A stretch of DNA of 64,000 nucleotides. It comes from Anastrepha obliqua. Taxonomy: Eukaryota; Arthropoda; Insecta; Diptera; Tephritidae. This document shows positions 24,165-36,724 of the stretch, in pieces. Numbering within the stretch: position 1 is the first letter of the stretch; each line of letters begins with the position of its first letter. The position numbers and the translations under genes are program-made. Under the pieces are notes generated by a model that had not been told where the DNA came from, did no database searches, and saw nothing but the letters and a program-made list of their open reading frames with translations. The stretch is taken from contig NC_072893.1 of the NCBI RefSeq assembly GCF_027943255.1, positions 59,738,001 through 59,802,000 of the forward strand. The letters run 5' to 3'.

Positions 24165-24370
24165 CCTATTTGTTTTATGTTATGTTATGTTCTCTTACGC
24201 TATGTTTCATTAAGTTCCACTATGCTGTGTTCTGTTATGCTACGTGTTGTTATATTGAATTCTGCACAAATATATTTTGTTATGTTAGATTTTGTCCTGT
24301 TATGCTATGTACTCATATGTCATGCTACGAATATTATATTATGCGATGTTATGTTATTTAATTTTGTGTG
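24165..24370. repeat. Degenerate TGTTA/TATGT pentamer array
   Basis: Over about 200 bp the strings TGTTATG, TATGTT and TGCTATGT recur every 5 to 15 bases with many substitutions. This looks like a decayed (TTATG)n satellite. Two overlapping open frames of 64-69 codons across it are by-products of the repeat period. Confidence 0.65.
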
Positions 24371-26838
24371 ATAACCCTCTATTTAAGGGATGTTAATGTG
24401 CTATTCCCATATAAATAAAAAACAAAATATTTTTACGACATACTCTCAGTAGAGACGTAGCCACTGCAATTGCATAAGTAATCGGCAGAGCTTCCATTTT
24501 ACATATTAACAATAAAAGATAATTAGACAACAAATAATAAACAGGCTTTGCCAGTATTCCAGTACCATGCAAAAGTGCAAAATGACCAACTAGGCTGCAC
24601 GAGGGTTGCTATTTATATATCTGGCCTAACTGTGGACGCATTAATAACCGAGCTTAAAACAGTTTTATTGCTTTTTAAAATATCCGCCATGACAATGAAT
24701 ATACTTTTGCATTCGTTTGCACCAATTTCTGAAGCACTTTATCGCGCTTCCAAGGCGTTTTTCAAATTATATGAGATCCAACGCGAACAGACCTTTTTTA
24801 TGACAAAAAGATCATGCAAAATCCTATATGGGCTCCTCAGAATTGTAGCCAAGGATGCTTCAATTGGATGGTATGTCAAGCATTTCACACACAGCACCGA
24901 TATTTTCTAGCACTAGAACTGATTTTGGACGATCTCCCCGAATTCGACGTTGATCGGACAGCAACTACGAGTTGGGGGCTGCCTGTCGTACAATGATTTT
25001 AGTTCATTGATGCATTTTCCCTTGTTAATTCATGTCGAAAATTTTGACAAATAAAGGCATGAAAACATTCACAGATCATTCCCATTTTTTTGCTGAGATG
25101 AATTTTTAAAGTCACTGTAAGCAACAGTAGTCGGCTCACTCAGCAAACCGTTCTAAGTGCGTTTATACTACATGAAACTTTCTAATGGAGAAGTCTGATG
25201 GTGACTGTCAACTCTAGAAGTGCCCAAGGCCAGAAATATAAATCCCAACCCTCATATTCTTACTCTCAACTCGATAACTTTTGATTACCCTGAGGATCCT
25301 TAATACATGTAGGAAACATATTTTGAAAATTAATTTAAAAAATATCTACCTTTGAAACGATTTTAATATTTGTGAAAACTTAAGCAAATTCGTTATCAAG
25401 TGGTTTTTTCTACATATTTTTTTATTATTAATTCTTAGTGTCAGTTCAATTGAAAAATTTTTTCTTAGCCAAAAGCTCTTTCTTAACGCACATTTTCCAA
25501 ATGGGATGCTTCATTATCCGGCCGCTAACAGTAAGTACACTCTAGGCTCGGCGGCGCTATAAAAATAATTCCGAACTGCCGTTACTTTCGCCTATCACAA
25601 GAGCTCACTCAACTATCACAATGAGAGGGAGGGAGTATGAGAGCTTTTACCTCTTCAACCCCGTACCATTCGACCTTTACTTTCCTTTGACAAAGGCTCC
25701 ATCCACTCACCCATCCACTCGACCAAATATGATGATATGCCCCCATCGTGTACGGCTAATAAAGTTGCTGCGACTGCTCCACAAATGCGCCGATTATTAA
25801 GGGTGACAATCCTTACAAAGTTCAGCATCACTTTCATGAGGGGTCCTATAAGAGGCGGCGGCGACGGTGGCTATGGCAGCGATGATGGCACTGATGATGA
25901 CTGTTGATGAAGTGCTTCGGCTCGTTTCTTTTTGTTTTTATAGGCGGTATCTTCTTCATTTGCGACTTGTGCTAAAACACAGAAGCGCATAAAAATGCCT
26001 AATTGAGCGTTAGAGCGTTGCGCGTTATGGTTGGTCTGAAGCTTGAGTGCATGAGATTCGCGCTGGTAAAGAGCAAAAATTTTGGTGGCTTTATTACGTA
26101 CTTGGAAAAAACAAATCATGTATTCTTGTAGCACAAATTGAAACTTTATGTTTATGTATATGAGCCTTCAGATACTTATATTAAATGTTCTTAAATAAAG
26201 AAATCTGTATGGAAAAATCAGTAAATGTAAATCGTTAAAATAATATATGTAGAGAGGCCTTAACTAATATTTTTTGTTACTTTACAGCATAAGGTAAAAA
26301 AGTGAGTCGAAATTTAACTTGAAGACGTGATGCTTTTTTTTAAATATTTTTCAATATTTTTCGAATATTTTTTCCATAGTACTGCAATATTTTTTTCAGT
26401 TTATCTTTATTGGGAAGTTGTACATCACATTCCATTAAAAGCTCCATTTGGTAAAATATTTGTTGAGGTTCTTCTTTTTCAAAGAAACAAAGTTTTAACT
26501 ACTTATTTTTATTTGTTTATTATTATTATTATTATTTTCAATATAGATTATATAACAACAAAATCTAAATAAATCAAAGTTTCAAAGGCCTTTTGTTGTC
26601 CTCAAAGTATTTTTCTAAGAAAAAATTTCTTGCTGCCACTCGCGATTCAAATGCGCGTTTCTGTATAGTTGTAATATCTTATATTTATTTATTAAAAAAC
26701 AGTATATTTGCGTATATTTAAACTTGAATTCTTCTTAATGAATTCCTGTTTCTAAGGCTGTTTAGCTAAACGAATTATTTTGTCATTTCAGTTGTTCATC
26801 AGTTATTGAGTTCCGTAATATGCATTTTTTATTACATA
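24371..26838. other. Gene-free stretch; one unassigned 120-codon open frame
   Basis: An open frame at 24548-24910 continues by a frame change into 24996 (FHTQHRYFLALELILDD). It looks more protein-like than its neighbours, but I cannot assign it to a family. Around 25500-26100 the base composition is more mixed and host-like. A TTA repeat lies near 26517-26535. No splice or promoter evidence was found. Confidence 0.35.
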
Positions 26839-26840
26839 TA

Positions 26841-27967
26841 CAAGGGGGTCCAACAAGTATCCGTGTCAAAAAATGAAGACTCCATTTTTTCAATTTTTGT
26901 ATCAAAATAGTCTCTTTTTAGGTAGATACACTTCTCCCAATGCTCCGGCCATTTTGTTAACCCTTACAAAAAATAGGATTTGTCGAACTCTCCAAAATAT
27001 ACCTCAGTCTCGTCGATGATTTCCTCGTTTGAACTAAATTTTTTTCTCGAGATCCATTTCTGCATTTTGGGGAATAAGAAAAAATCATAGGAAGCTAGAT
27101 CGGATGAATACGGGGGTGCGGCAGCAATTCTTAACGTCATTCACGCAATTTGGTGGCGACAACTCCCGATGAATGTGCTGATGCATTATCGTGGTGAAGC
27201 AGCACCTTCTTTTTTGCCAAATGCGGCGGTGTCTCCTTCATTTTTTTGTGAAAGCACTGTAATATTGTCCAGTGATCGCTTTTCCTTTTTATAAAAATCC
27301 ATGAGAATGACCCCGTTCGCATCCCGAAATATCTTCGCCTTCTTTGGTGCAGATTCACCGGGAGTTGTTTGTTTTGATTGTTGCTTAGTTTCTGGTGCGT
27401 AATGATGAATCCAGGCTTCATCAACAGTGACATCTCGACGCAAAAACTCCTTCAGATCTCGCTTAAATTTCTCCAAACAGTGCTTCGAAGTTATCAGCCG
27501 CATTCGCTTGCTGTTGCTTGTGAGCAATCGCGGCACCCATTGGGTCGACACACCTATGGCCTCTGTTGCATAGCGTCCTTTCGTTCATCGATCAGCGAGA
27601 ATCATTTCAAGGACTTTTTGAATAATGATTGAAAACGGATGCTCGCCCACGTTTAAATTCGTTGAACTAATATCTAACTCTGGTCATAGATGGCGTCGCC
27701 ATAGACAGCATCCTACTTTGCTTTTATCTCCTCGCATATTTTCACATCCAAAAATAAAAATCGAATTGTCGAACAATACTGCTATTTTTCCATCATAGCG
27801 AAAATCACGAAATACGTCTTACTCGAATAGCTGCCAAATCCAACTTACCTACCAAATAAAAATTTGTTTTGCCGTCGTTTGTTAGATGGCAGCCCACGAT
27901 GCTAACACCACCTTCCCTCAAGAATGCCCTCTATCATCAAACACGGGTACTTTTTGAACCGCCCTCG
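26841..27967 (-). mobile_element. mariner transposon with about 30-bp TIRs, minus strand
   Basis: The left end CAAGGGGGTCCAACAAGTAT pairs with the inverse of the right end (CGAGGGCGGTTCAAAAAGTA read inward), and the match extends to about 30 bp. TA flanks both ends (26839-26840 and 27968-27969). The 1127-bp element encodes a mariner transposase on the minus strand whose N-terminal helix-turn-helix part is deleted or scrambled (27560-27800). The boundaries rest on the TIRs plus TA and are reliable. Confidence 0.85.
26885..27551 (-). pseudogene. mariner transposase pseudogene (DD34D type)
   Basis: Read on the minus strand from 27551, the protein begins in mid-enzyme with STQWVPRLL, the WVPHEL-like linker of mariners. 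It then gives TVDEAWIHHYAPETK (first Asp), and after a frameshift near 27200, KKVLLHHDNASAHSS (second Asp). Further on it gives ELLPHPPYSSDLASYDFFLF (third Asp, SSD in place of SPD) and EHWEKCIYLKRDYF at the C-terminus. All three catalytic aspartates can be located, but in different frames. The DNA-binding N-terminus is lost. It is non-functional. Confidence 0.82.
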
Positions 27968-28017
27968 TATTTAAATTTAAAAAGAGAACGTTCATCTGAC
28001 ACATCGATATTAGGTAC

Positions 28018-28290
28018 TCAATATTCGAGAAAATCGTTTACCATCGATTTTCGTAGATTCTGAAATAGAGTTCTTAGAAACATACGCACGATTTTCCACT
28101 TCCTTTGTGAATGCCCTGCCTTATGGAAGGAGAGAATGTCTACCCTGGGCAAACCACTATTCAAGAGTCTCGAACAACTGTCTGGCTTAGACGTCAACAA
28201 TATGATAAGGTTCCTGAACTGCAGAGACTGGATATAGTCATGCTGTAAATAATCGTTAAACAAGTTGGTAGTGAGTATGTGGCAACAAAA
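28018..28290 (+). pseudogene. LINE ORF2 C-terminal relic
   Basis: The plus strand from about 28093 reads FHFLCECPALWKERMSTLGK, then LEQLSGLDVNNMIRFL and a stop. The F-L-C-x-C-P-A-L pattern is the Cys-rich end of Jockey-superfamily ORF2. It belongs to a family related to, but distinct from, the relics near 8.2 and 57 kb. Upstream sequence is too decayed to read. The mariner at 26841-27967 ends just before it. Confidence 0.65.
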
Positions 28291-29100
28291 TGGTGCGGAA
28301 GCGCTAGTTGGATTCTGAATAAATCACCACTTTAACCAACCAATCAATAAAAGTATCAGAATTTGCCAAGAGAGTAACAAATACATATTTGCGATTTCAC
28401 ATTCAGAAATCAATTCGAATTCAAGATAATTTTCACAGAATGATACAGTGTTTGTAAATGCTATCGGGATTTGAGCTACACATCTCTCATTTAATTTAGT
28501 TATGAAAATTATCGCCTATTTGAATGGATCATTGCATTCTGATCTTCAAATTTTTGATTAATGAGTGAAAAACTGACAGGAAAATAAAATTTTCGCAGTG
28601 CTCTTTTTGTTCTCCATACTATTTAACGTACTTGCTGATCGAGTTGAGCAAAAGTTGACTCGAAGTATTATGTACTCACGAAGTTTGGATTTGAATTTGA
28701 AAGAAGCAATAGATGTTCCTGAGTATTTTTTCACAGCAGGATAATGTGGCAATATGCTGGGGAAAGAGGACTAAGAATAACTTAGAATATCGAAGCATCT
28801 TTACGTCGACTGGCCAGCTCGCACTTTTTAGTCCTATAGAGAATAATCGAATTTTAAATTGACAAAAGTTTTGTGGTGCAAACAATACTAGTTTAAAATT
28901 ATTTATCCATGAATAAAGGAGAATAGTTGTCTATATCAACATATAGCCCGTGACACATGACAGTACATCAACATTTTGAACAGTTTTACTACTATTTTTT
29001 ATTTTTTTATTGAAATGTTATAGATACGTTTCATTCTATTGCCCCTAGTTTACACTATCAAGAAATTTTTTTCGATTAAATGCCGACAGTTTTTACATGA
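28291..29100. other. Unrecognised AT-rich stretch
   Basis: No coding or transposon motif was seen. The LINE relic that follows is on the minus strand and ends near 29110. Confidence 0.4.
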
Positions 29101-29109
29101 AATAACTGG

Positions 29110-29895
29110 AAGATATCCGACAGAAATTTATATTTGTTTGCCAGCCGTTAGAACAAGATCATTTGGTTGTTTTCATTTAAATCGCCGGTATCGCTCATCT
29201 GGTTGGCAAGATGCCGAGCCTCTGAGTTGATATGTTTTTCGAGCCTTTCGGTACGAGCTGCAGCGAAATGTTTGGCAACTTCTGATACTGATGACATCTT
29301 CAGGTCACGATGTAAATCAGAGTTCCTCACATACCATGGTGCGTTTACTGCGCTTTTTATGAACTTGTTTTGAAATAGTTGCCTTTTATCAAAATAAGTT
29401 TACTTGGCACAGCCTCACCACTGTATGCCATAAGTCCATACGGGTTTAAATAGTTGGTTTTGTTTTATATAGAAAAAGGCGAACTTTTTCCAGGAAGCTA
29501 GTTTAATTTTTGCATTTTAATGTTTTATTTCGTATATTTTATATTAACGTGCCCTTTTCAAAAGAGTTTCGCATCAAGCCTCATTCCTAAGTACTGCGCG
29601 GTATTGGAGTAAGGAATTTGCGTGCCTGATATATAAAGTATATAAGGCTATATTGAATTTTTTTATTCGAAAATCTAGATGAAGTGATTTTGCTCCGTTA
29701 AATTTTATACGCCACTTCGTAGTCCATTCGGTGATTTTGTTAACTGTGAGACACATGAGATCGTCTCCCATTGCTTAAATGCACGTATCGTCAGCATAGG
29801 TAGCTGTAGTGATAGTCTTAGAGACTGGTAGGTCGGATGTGAAAAGTACATAAAGTATAGAGACAATTGGCTTTAGGCTTGAATAAGTATAAATG
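29110..29895 (-). pseudogene. Jockey-clade LINE ORF2 3' part (RT with YADD box)
   Basis: On the minus strand the reading begins KPIVSILYVLFTSDLPVS (about 29875), reaches TTATYADDTCI (about 29815-29785) with the catalytic YADD box, and then ITEWTTKWRIKFNGAKS. After frame changes it gives WTYGIQLWG-like sequence near 29430 and NAPWYVRNSDLHRDL near 29340. The C-terminus is AKHFAAARTERLEKHINSEA (about 29290). These landmarks are the end of ORF2 in BS/X-element/jockey-like LINEs of flies, which lack RNase H. Both frameshifts and stops are present, and the 5' half is missing, as in normal LINE truncation. Confidence 0.82.
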
Positions 29896-31539
29896 TTCTT
29901 TATTTTTTTGGAAGAAATGTTAAAATTTTATACAAGTATTTATTAGAAAAAGTTCCACAAAGTGTTAACACGATTCCATGGTTTTTAAATAGAATTTCTA
30001 TAAAAAAGTTTGGCTAGCAGTGCTACAGCTTAGTAAGCTTTGGTATAATAAAATGCAAGTCTGAAGTTATTATAAAATCCAGTCGATTTTCAAAATTTAC
30101 CCTTGACTGTGTAGCGCAATTTTATTTTCTTCAAATATCAAATGCATGACATTTAAAAAAGAAACAAAAAAACATTTCAAAACTGGTGCAAATTTCGTTT
30201 TGTCGCGTGGTGCACATTTACTTATCCGAATCCATTTAGAGAAAGTGATATGATATAATGGAGGGCAAAACATTTTTAACCTTAACTTGAATACATCCAA
30301 ATGAAAACCAAAAATAATCCAAAACAAAATATACAGGGCGTCTTTATATATACATACATATTTGACAGAGTGTATGAGTAGACTAGATAATAAACTTTCC
30401 GAATCTGCGGAATTCCCAGAATCTTGTTATTACATAATTATTTGCTAAAGGAGCTCAAATTTCATCAAATATATTTCATCCGAACCTACTAAACAACACT
30501 AAATGTGGAGTACCACAGAATTCTATTACCACGCACCCTGCTTCTTTACTTTTCCTACGTGTAAACCTAAAGCATCTTGAAAGAGACAGAGGCTGCAATT
30601 AATATGCAAGCAGAAATTTATTATAGGCCCAAACAAAGCGTAGCAAATTACGAACCCCCGAAAACTTTGCTCCCTCACGCTCTATCTTTTATTACCCAAA
30701 GCCTATTTTCAACGCAAGCAATGACAAAACTCATGAAATCCACTTGTGTATTTCCCATTAATTTACCTCGTAAAAGTTATTCGTATGGATTGCCACTGAG
30801 ACGCTTTGTTAGTTAAACTTTCGGTGTTTCAAGGCAAATGACATTTCGATAGATTAAAAAGTTTTTGTTTACGATCTCAGCGATAGACAGTAAAAAATTG
30901 TGTGAGGCTGGGTGATAGCTCGTTGATAGCACTTGTCAAAAACATTTCAAGTAACCTGAAATTCTGAACGTATGAACAATGCATATTTCAGCTTCACCTC
31001 TTCTCCCTCTACACCGGCAATTTGATGCAAAATATAGCATTTCGCCAATTCACTAGCTCACGCGTGCATGTGTGTATGAGGGTTGTTAAAAAAACGTAAC
31101 TTTTCGTGTTCTGATTTTAGATATTTTCGATATTTTCTTTCTCATGTTAAGTATTAAGAGCACCAACAAGATATGTTGAGATTATCAGAGATTTTGCTGT
31201 TTTAGTTTTATCTTTTTGACAGATATATTTAAATGTTAGATATGTTTTGGTGTGCTTGGCGATTATTGCTATCAAAGAAAATGGAGAACAAAATCTTCTT
31301 GGCCAAAGACAACACCATACTCATGCCTCAGTCACGCGTCAATCGAAGGTACTCGAAGTCACTCGTAAGGCTAACAAAGCGTTAACTCTCGGCTGTGGTG
31401 GGCATACTGATGCTGCAGTGTCCGAGTGGGATGGGACTTAGCATTCCTTCGAGCTCTCTTGCAGCAGGAGTCAGGAGGATGAAGTGGAGCCATGCCAGGA
31501 CCTAAAAAAAAATTAAATAATTGCGCTTACATACTTTGT
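29896..31539. other. Gene-free stretch with one dispersed repeat
   Basis: The segment 29960-30100 contains GGTATAATAAAATGCAAGT and a following GT.GATTTT string that recur at 37440-37530. The rest shows no coding or transposon signature. A TACAGGGCG near 30330 looks like a mariner end, but its partner was not found. Confidence 0.35.
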
Positions 31540-31735
31540 TAGGCGTTTGGCAGAGCTCCTCCTCCTATTTTTGGCGTCCGTCTTGATGTTGTTCCGGGGA
31601 GATTTGCCATTATCTGCCGATGGGCGACCTGTACTAGAAAAAACGTTTTGTCTCATTTGGTGTTTCATGTATGGAGATTGGAACTTACGCTCTTCCGAAT
31701 GGTAATCACAGACTAAACCTTTCGGTTAAGGCGCA
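31540..31735 (-). mobile_element. tRNA-derived SINE, internally deleted copy
   Basis: Minus-strand SINE landmarks are present (GAGCTCCTCCTCCTATTT at 31553, CTTGATGTTGTTCC, GATTTGCCATTATCTGCCGA, and the altered head CTTTCGGTTAAGGCGC at 31719). About 110 bp present in the full copies between the TGTTGTTCC and TTTGCCATT blocks is missing. The B box is mutated. No target duplication is evident. Confidence 0.8.
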
Positions 31736-32420
31736 CTCCTCTGCCAACACCTACTCATCATCAACATGAAACGGCTGCACAGCCGTAACTAAACATCGTT
31801 CAGTGACTCTCCTTATCTGCCCCTCTTTCCTGCTTCAACTTTAACCATAGAATAGTAATGAACGAAAATGCCCTTTTTGAATGGCATTCAATCTAACCAA
31901 ACTTATGCCTCAGACACCGTCTTCACCCGACATACAAAAAAGCGCGTGTCAGTAGTGCTTCGAGGATTACTTTGAACGTTGAAAATATTGATTAATAATT
32001 AAACATTTTTTTGAGCCAAATTCATTTTTTTCGAACAATCCCAGTATGTGTGTATCAACTAGGATAACCCAACAACAAATTTTTATTTTGCTTGATTCTG
32101 CCTCTTAAATTTGTTCTATGGCACAAAAATCAGATACCTATTTTTTACTTTTATTTTGTGTTTTTGGTTTTAATCTTCCCTAGTATGTACATACATATGT
32201 ATGTTTCTTGTCAGACTGCGGGAAGGGCTTTTCAAGGTCTTCGACAAGCTGTACAAGGAATTATTTCATTGTGGGATTGATTTTGGTCAAGAACCTTGGC
32301 ATACAATCATAAAAATTCAATTGATGCTGAAATTGAAGCCATTGGACCATTGTATGCGTCCTACCTTCGGCTAATAGCTTATTTACATACATACTAAAGT
32401 CCTCTCTTGATGAACGAAAC
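31736..32420. other. Unrecognised stretch
   Basis: No gene or repeat call. A short run of TACATACATATGTATG type lies near 32190. Confidence 0.4.
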
Positions 32421-32423
32421 TAA

Positions 32424-32860
32424 CACTCAACAAGGCTCTCATCATGCCCGTCCTAACGTATGGCGCAGAAGCGTAGACGATGACAACACCCGATGAGGCG
32501 TCACTTGGAGTGTTTGAGAGAAAGATTCTGTGGAAGATTTTTGAACCTTTTCACGTTGGTTACGGCGAGTGTCATAGGCGATGGAACGATGAACTGTTTG
32601 AGCTTTACGATTATATAGACATAGCGCAGCGAATAAAGATTCAGCGGCTACGTGGGCTGCGTCATGTCGTCCGAATGGATATAAACGCTCCGGCTCTGAA
32701 AGTATTCGCTGCGGTACCAGCTGGTGGTAGCAGAGGAAAAGGAAAGCCTCCTCTGCGTTGGAAAGATCAGGTTGGGAAGGACTTAGCTTCACTTGGTGTG
32801 TCCAACTGGCGCCGGTTAGCACGAGTAAGAAACGTTTTGAGCGGTTATCGCGTCATTTAA
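32424..32860 (+). pseudogene. LINE ORF C-terminal relic (RTE/R4-like endonuclease-RT family)
   Basis: The plus strand reads LNKALIMPVLTYGAEA, then a TAG where Trp is expected (near 32474), then TMTTPDEASLGVFERKILWK. It continues through IQRLRGLRHVVRMDINAPAL and ends PPLRWKDQVGKDLASLGVSNWRR to a stop near 32860. The LLYGxExW / FERKxLRxI / RLxxxGHVxRM / RWxDxVxxDL order is the C-terminal domain of a widespread arthropod LINE ORF. The 126 codons after the nonsense mutation remain open, so decay is limited. The clade name is inferred. Confidence 0.75.
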
Positions 32861-34029
32861 AAATAATAGGTACATACTTCATAAATTATTTGAAAATCCA
32901 TTAATACCAAGTAGCAACCTCTATTATATGCCGTGTGATTCCAGTCGTTTGACTTGAGATTCAATCTATAGCTTTCAGAGTAGCATTCAAAATATCATGA
33001 TGTGTCGGGATACCCACTATCCGATTGTTGGAATTCGGGAGGAACTGCAAGCAGAGATTTCCACTTTTAGCAAACAACAGTTTCTTTCATGGCAGTGCAA
33101 AAAGCCTAGCAGTTTTTGTCGATACGCTCTTCTTCTAATATATACCAATAACATGTACCAAAAGACTTATTTAAGGACTTTAAATGACACTGCCTACGAT
33201 TCACTACAGGATGAAGAAAATGAGGAGAGACAATAACACTGCTTCGGATAGGCGGAACTTTAACTATTGTTATATCCGCCAGTAATTGCAATTTGGACGA
33301 AAAGTAGTGGCGATAATGCACTTGCTGTGATAGAATGTTAGAGCCGGCAGAATCCAGATGGGCATCGAAAAAGTTTTTACGCTGTACATCAACCGTGTAC
33401 CTATTCAGTAATAAAGTACTCTATGCATTTCCAAAAGATAGCTCAAATTATACTTTCAAGTACCGATTTGATTTTATTATGATTTTATCATTTAATTTCG
33501 TAGCTGATATAAATGCTTAGTTGAGTTTATGATAATGTTTGTTTATCACGTAGCATAGCTAATTACTTCGATGTGGCACAAAAGAAAACTGAAATCCGTG
33601 ACATAAAGATTCCATCAAAAATATGCTCCATGCAACAAAAACCAAATAGAACCATTAATGAATTCAAAAAATTCGATTAAAAAATCTGTTTATCACGATA
33701 TAATATTCCACCAATCCCCATACATGTCCTGGACACATGCGAGTTTTTTCGGGGAATCCCAACTGCTGACGAAAGGTAAGATTTTTGATGACATATAGTA
33801 GAAGACCCTCAAAAAGCTTACCAAAAATAAGAAATATAAACCGAAAATTGGCGTGTTGTTAGACCGTATAAGTGGCGATGTTCTGTCCAAAGACGAGGGA
33901 GTTTGTTAAAAACTTAATTTGAAAAAATTAAATTTTTACATAAATAAATATTTGTTGCTCCTCTTGCGCAGTTGAAAGTGGAGCTAGAGAAGTTTATAAG
34001 TTAGAGCTAATTTACGCGATAACTTTTCA
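32861..34029. other. Unrecognised stretch
   Basis: Open frames of 60-79 codons show no motif I know. No repeats were recognised. Confidence 0.4.
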
Positions 34030-35127
34030 CCCTAGGTTTATTGCACATTTTCTTTTAAAGAAGTTTTCGAAAATATTCGAATATTGGCCATTCGTTGAGC
34101 GCCAGCCCAAAGTGCACTTGATTGAAATTACGAAAAAGTGAATACGATGAAAGTAAAAAGACAAAAAATTTTACCCAAGTGCCTTAGATTGATTTTCACA
34201 AAGGTAATAATGCAACAGTTGCTACCAAAAACATTTGTGATGTTTACCCAAGTACCTCAGATCTCCGGAAATGCCAAAGGTGGTTTTCTAAGTTCAGATT
34301 TGCTGCTTTCGACCTTTCCGACTCACATCTGTCAGGAAGACCAACAGCTTTAGACAATGCCATATTAGGGGTAGAAGCGGAAGCAAATTTATGTCAAACA
34401 ATCGTGGAACTTTCAAATAACAGATAAGGTGTTTGGGTTTTTATCTAAAGAAAGCAGAGATTACCTATCTACGAAATTAAACTTATTGCTTCAACGGTAC
34501 AATGTGTATTGTTTGATTGCTTGACCACTGTCTATGAAAAATTGATCCTTTAAGATAACCTAAAACGCAAAAGTAATGGCTCTCTACGAATGAAACGGCA
34601 CGAAGGACTGCTAAGCCTGGTTTACATCAGAAAAAAGTACTTTTGTGTGTTTGGTGGGGTATTCGAGGAATCGTCCATTTCGAAGTGCTCAAACTAGGAG
34701 AAACTGTTAATACAAACTTTTATTGAGAATAATTAGATCGAATTAATCAATAATTATCAACCGAAAAGGTGTTATTTTTCAGCTCGACAATGCAAGGCCC
34801 CACTGCGCAAGAAAAGCTCTAGGATATGGGGCGTGGATTGGAGTGGTATGTATAGCTTCACCCACTGAACTCGTCCGTTCACTGTAACATTTCTTAAAAA
34901 ACACAAAATGTCAAAATTATGTTGATCTGAAAAATACCATCTCCAGATATTTTACTAAAATCCCAATTGATTTTTTTGATCCGGCATCGAAAATTTACCC
35001 ACTACATGGCAAAATATTGATGCCAACTAGGTTGACTACATCACTGACTAAAAAGGAAAACTTATAAGAAATTTATTAATCCAAGTTTTGCTGTAAAAAC
35101 GAGATTATTTTGTTATGAAAATACACC
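34030..35127 (+). pseudogene. mariner transposase relic (SETMAR-like), heavily decayed
   Basis: A plus-strand reading in shifting frames gives RWFSKFRFAAFDLSDSHLSGRP (34275-34345), matching the inter-HTH segment K-F-R-x-G-D-F-D-L-x-D of mariners. It is followed by CQTIVELSN, VWWGIRGIVHFEVL (near 34655) and FQLDNARPHCARKAL (near 34785), which holds the second catalytic Asp. A TACACCCTGTCTGATG string at 35122 may be a TIR remnant. Multiple stops; the ends are approximate. Confidence 0.7.
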
Positions 35128-35185
35128 CTGTCTGATGAGGTACGACAGCTAATAGAAAAAAGTTTTCCATAATTTGCTAATTCAT

Positions 35186-35263
35186 GCCGTTTCATTCAGG
35201 TTTCGAACCTGTGCACATCTCAATGGTAGTCATGTACCAACCCATTCGTCTACGGGAGCCACC
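35186..35263 (-). mobile_element. SINE tRNA-like head fragment
   Basis: Only the pol III head of the SINE remains. In minus orientation the A box is TAGACGAATGGG (35241-35252) and the B box GGTTCGAAACC (35199-35209), with the same spacing as in the full SINE copies. The start TGGCTCCCGTAGACGAATGG matches the SINE head far better than a functional tRNA. It was considered as a tRNA gene and rejected, because no acceptor stem or anticodon arm can be closed. Confidence 0.75.
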
Positions 35264-36719
35264 TGGAGTACACTCCGAAGTGTCAGGAGGTGAAAGCATA
35301 TCAGAATTAAGCTAAAATTTTTTGTGTAAAAATTTTGAAAAAGGCCACAGGCTTCAACAAATAAACTTTTTCAGTGAAAAGAAACCCTCAGAAAAATGTA
35401 TTGTGTAAATTTCCGGATTTCTTCTCAAGAAATAAACTTCTTTTTCTACTACCTTTTTCAAGTTTTAATGAAATTTGGAAAATTCACAAAAATTACTCCA
35501 CTCTCCACTCTTCTTCATGTGTAGACCGAGCTTTAATTTGCACCTTTTATCAAGGTGGGCCAAGATGGGAAAACCTCATCTGGTTAAAAAAGTAAAAGTT
35601 GGGAAAGATTTCCGGGAAATTATCAAAAAATTCCGAAATTCCAAACAAGCCACAAGATTAATAGCAGCTATGGATTTAACAGTTTCCTTTGACGATTAAA
35701 AACATTTGCAATTCAATTCTGTCTGTTGCAGAACTTCATGGAATTAAAACTGAGAAAATTTCCACAAAGTTTTGCTATTTAATGCCACTTTTCATATATT
35801 CAAGTGTCAGGAAAGTTAATGTTATTATTTTTTAATAATTCACGACCTCAACGCGATGCTAACATTCACACAGCAAGTAATACCAAAAACAATTCCAACA
35901 ACCGTAACAAGCGAAGCCAAATACACGAAGGCGAGGCGAAGCAATGAAAATAAAGCAAATGCCGAAAACAACAAAAGGCAGTAATAAGTAACACTAACAG
36001 GAGTAAGCAATTATGCAGCAACAAGAGCGAATGCAACATGACGCTTACAAATAACCCGAAGAATGAAATAACAACAACAAAAGCAACGTTGTTTGCAATT
36101 TTCTCACGGGCAACCAGAGTAATCGGATCCCAGCAGACCAACAAACAACCAAGCAGACAGACCAACAAAAAGCAAGCAACCAGCGAATGGGTGATACGGC
36201 CACTCTCCCGTCACGAAACCCACCAATACTGACCCCTAGAGGCATCCAAGCAAGACGCTAAGGGCGCAAGCTGGTTAGTCGAAGCCTCTGCATAGCGCGT
36301 ACTCACTCCTTTGTGAAAGCTAACAAACTTGCTAACTTGCCTTGTGGCGCTTCCATAGCTACAGTTTAAGAGGCGGCAGCAGCTGTAACCAGCATCCTTA
36401 CAAGTCGACCGCAGAAATGGTGATGGTATAAAAGTACAGAAGTTGTGTAGGATGTGCGGCAATTGACGCAAATTAAATTAAATTAAGTTTGATCGCAAAA
36501 TAAATTTCATGCTTTTATTTGCCAACATTATACGAGTACACAGTTTGTTAAAAAAGTGTGTTTCCTGTATTTCCAAGGTGAAAAAATCCCTTTATACGTT
36601 TTCTTTCTTAAATATGTAAATTTTTTGTTTATTAAAAATAGTTTTTTTTTTAATTTTCTTATATATAGAAAGCGCCAAAATAAAGTGTACACCACATTTT
36701 AATAAGTTTGGACTATATA
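35264..36719. other. Gene-free stretch; CAA-rich block
   Basis: The part 35860-36240 is rich in AACAA/CAAC triplets, as is common in fly introns and intergenic DNA. It generates open frames on both strands. No domain is seen and no gene is called. Confidence 0.4.
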
Positions 36720-36724
36720 TTTAT

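Noticed and set aside
24548..24996. Possible protein fragment of 120 plus about 40 codons
   Set aside because: It looks somewhat protein-like but matches no family I can name, and a frame change is needed. Left as unassigned.
30330..30345. Lone TACAGGGCG as a mariner terminus
   Set aside because: No inverse partner or transposase remnant within 1.5 kb could be found.
35186..35263. tRNA gene (good A and B boxes)
   Set aside because: The sequence matches the SINE head seen in full copies, and acceptor and anticodon arms do not close.
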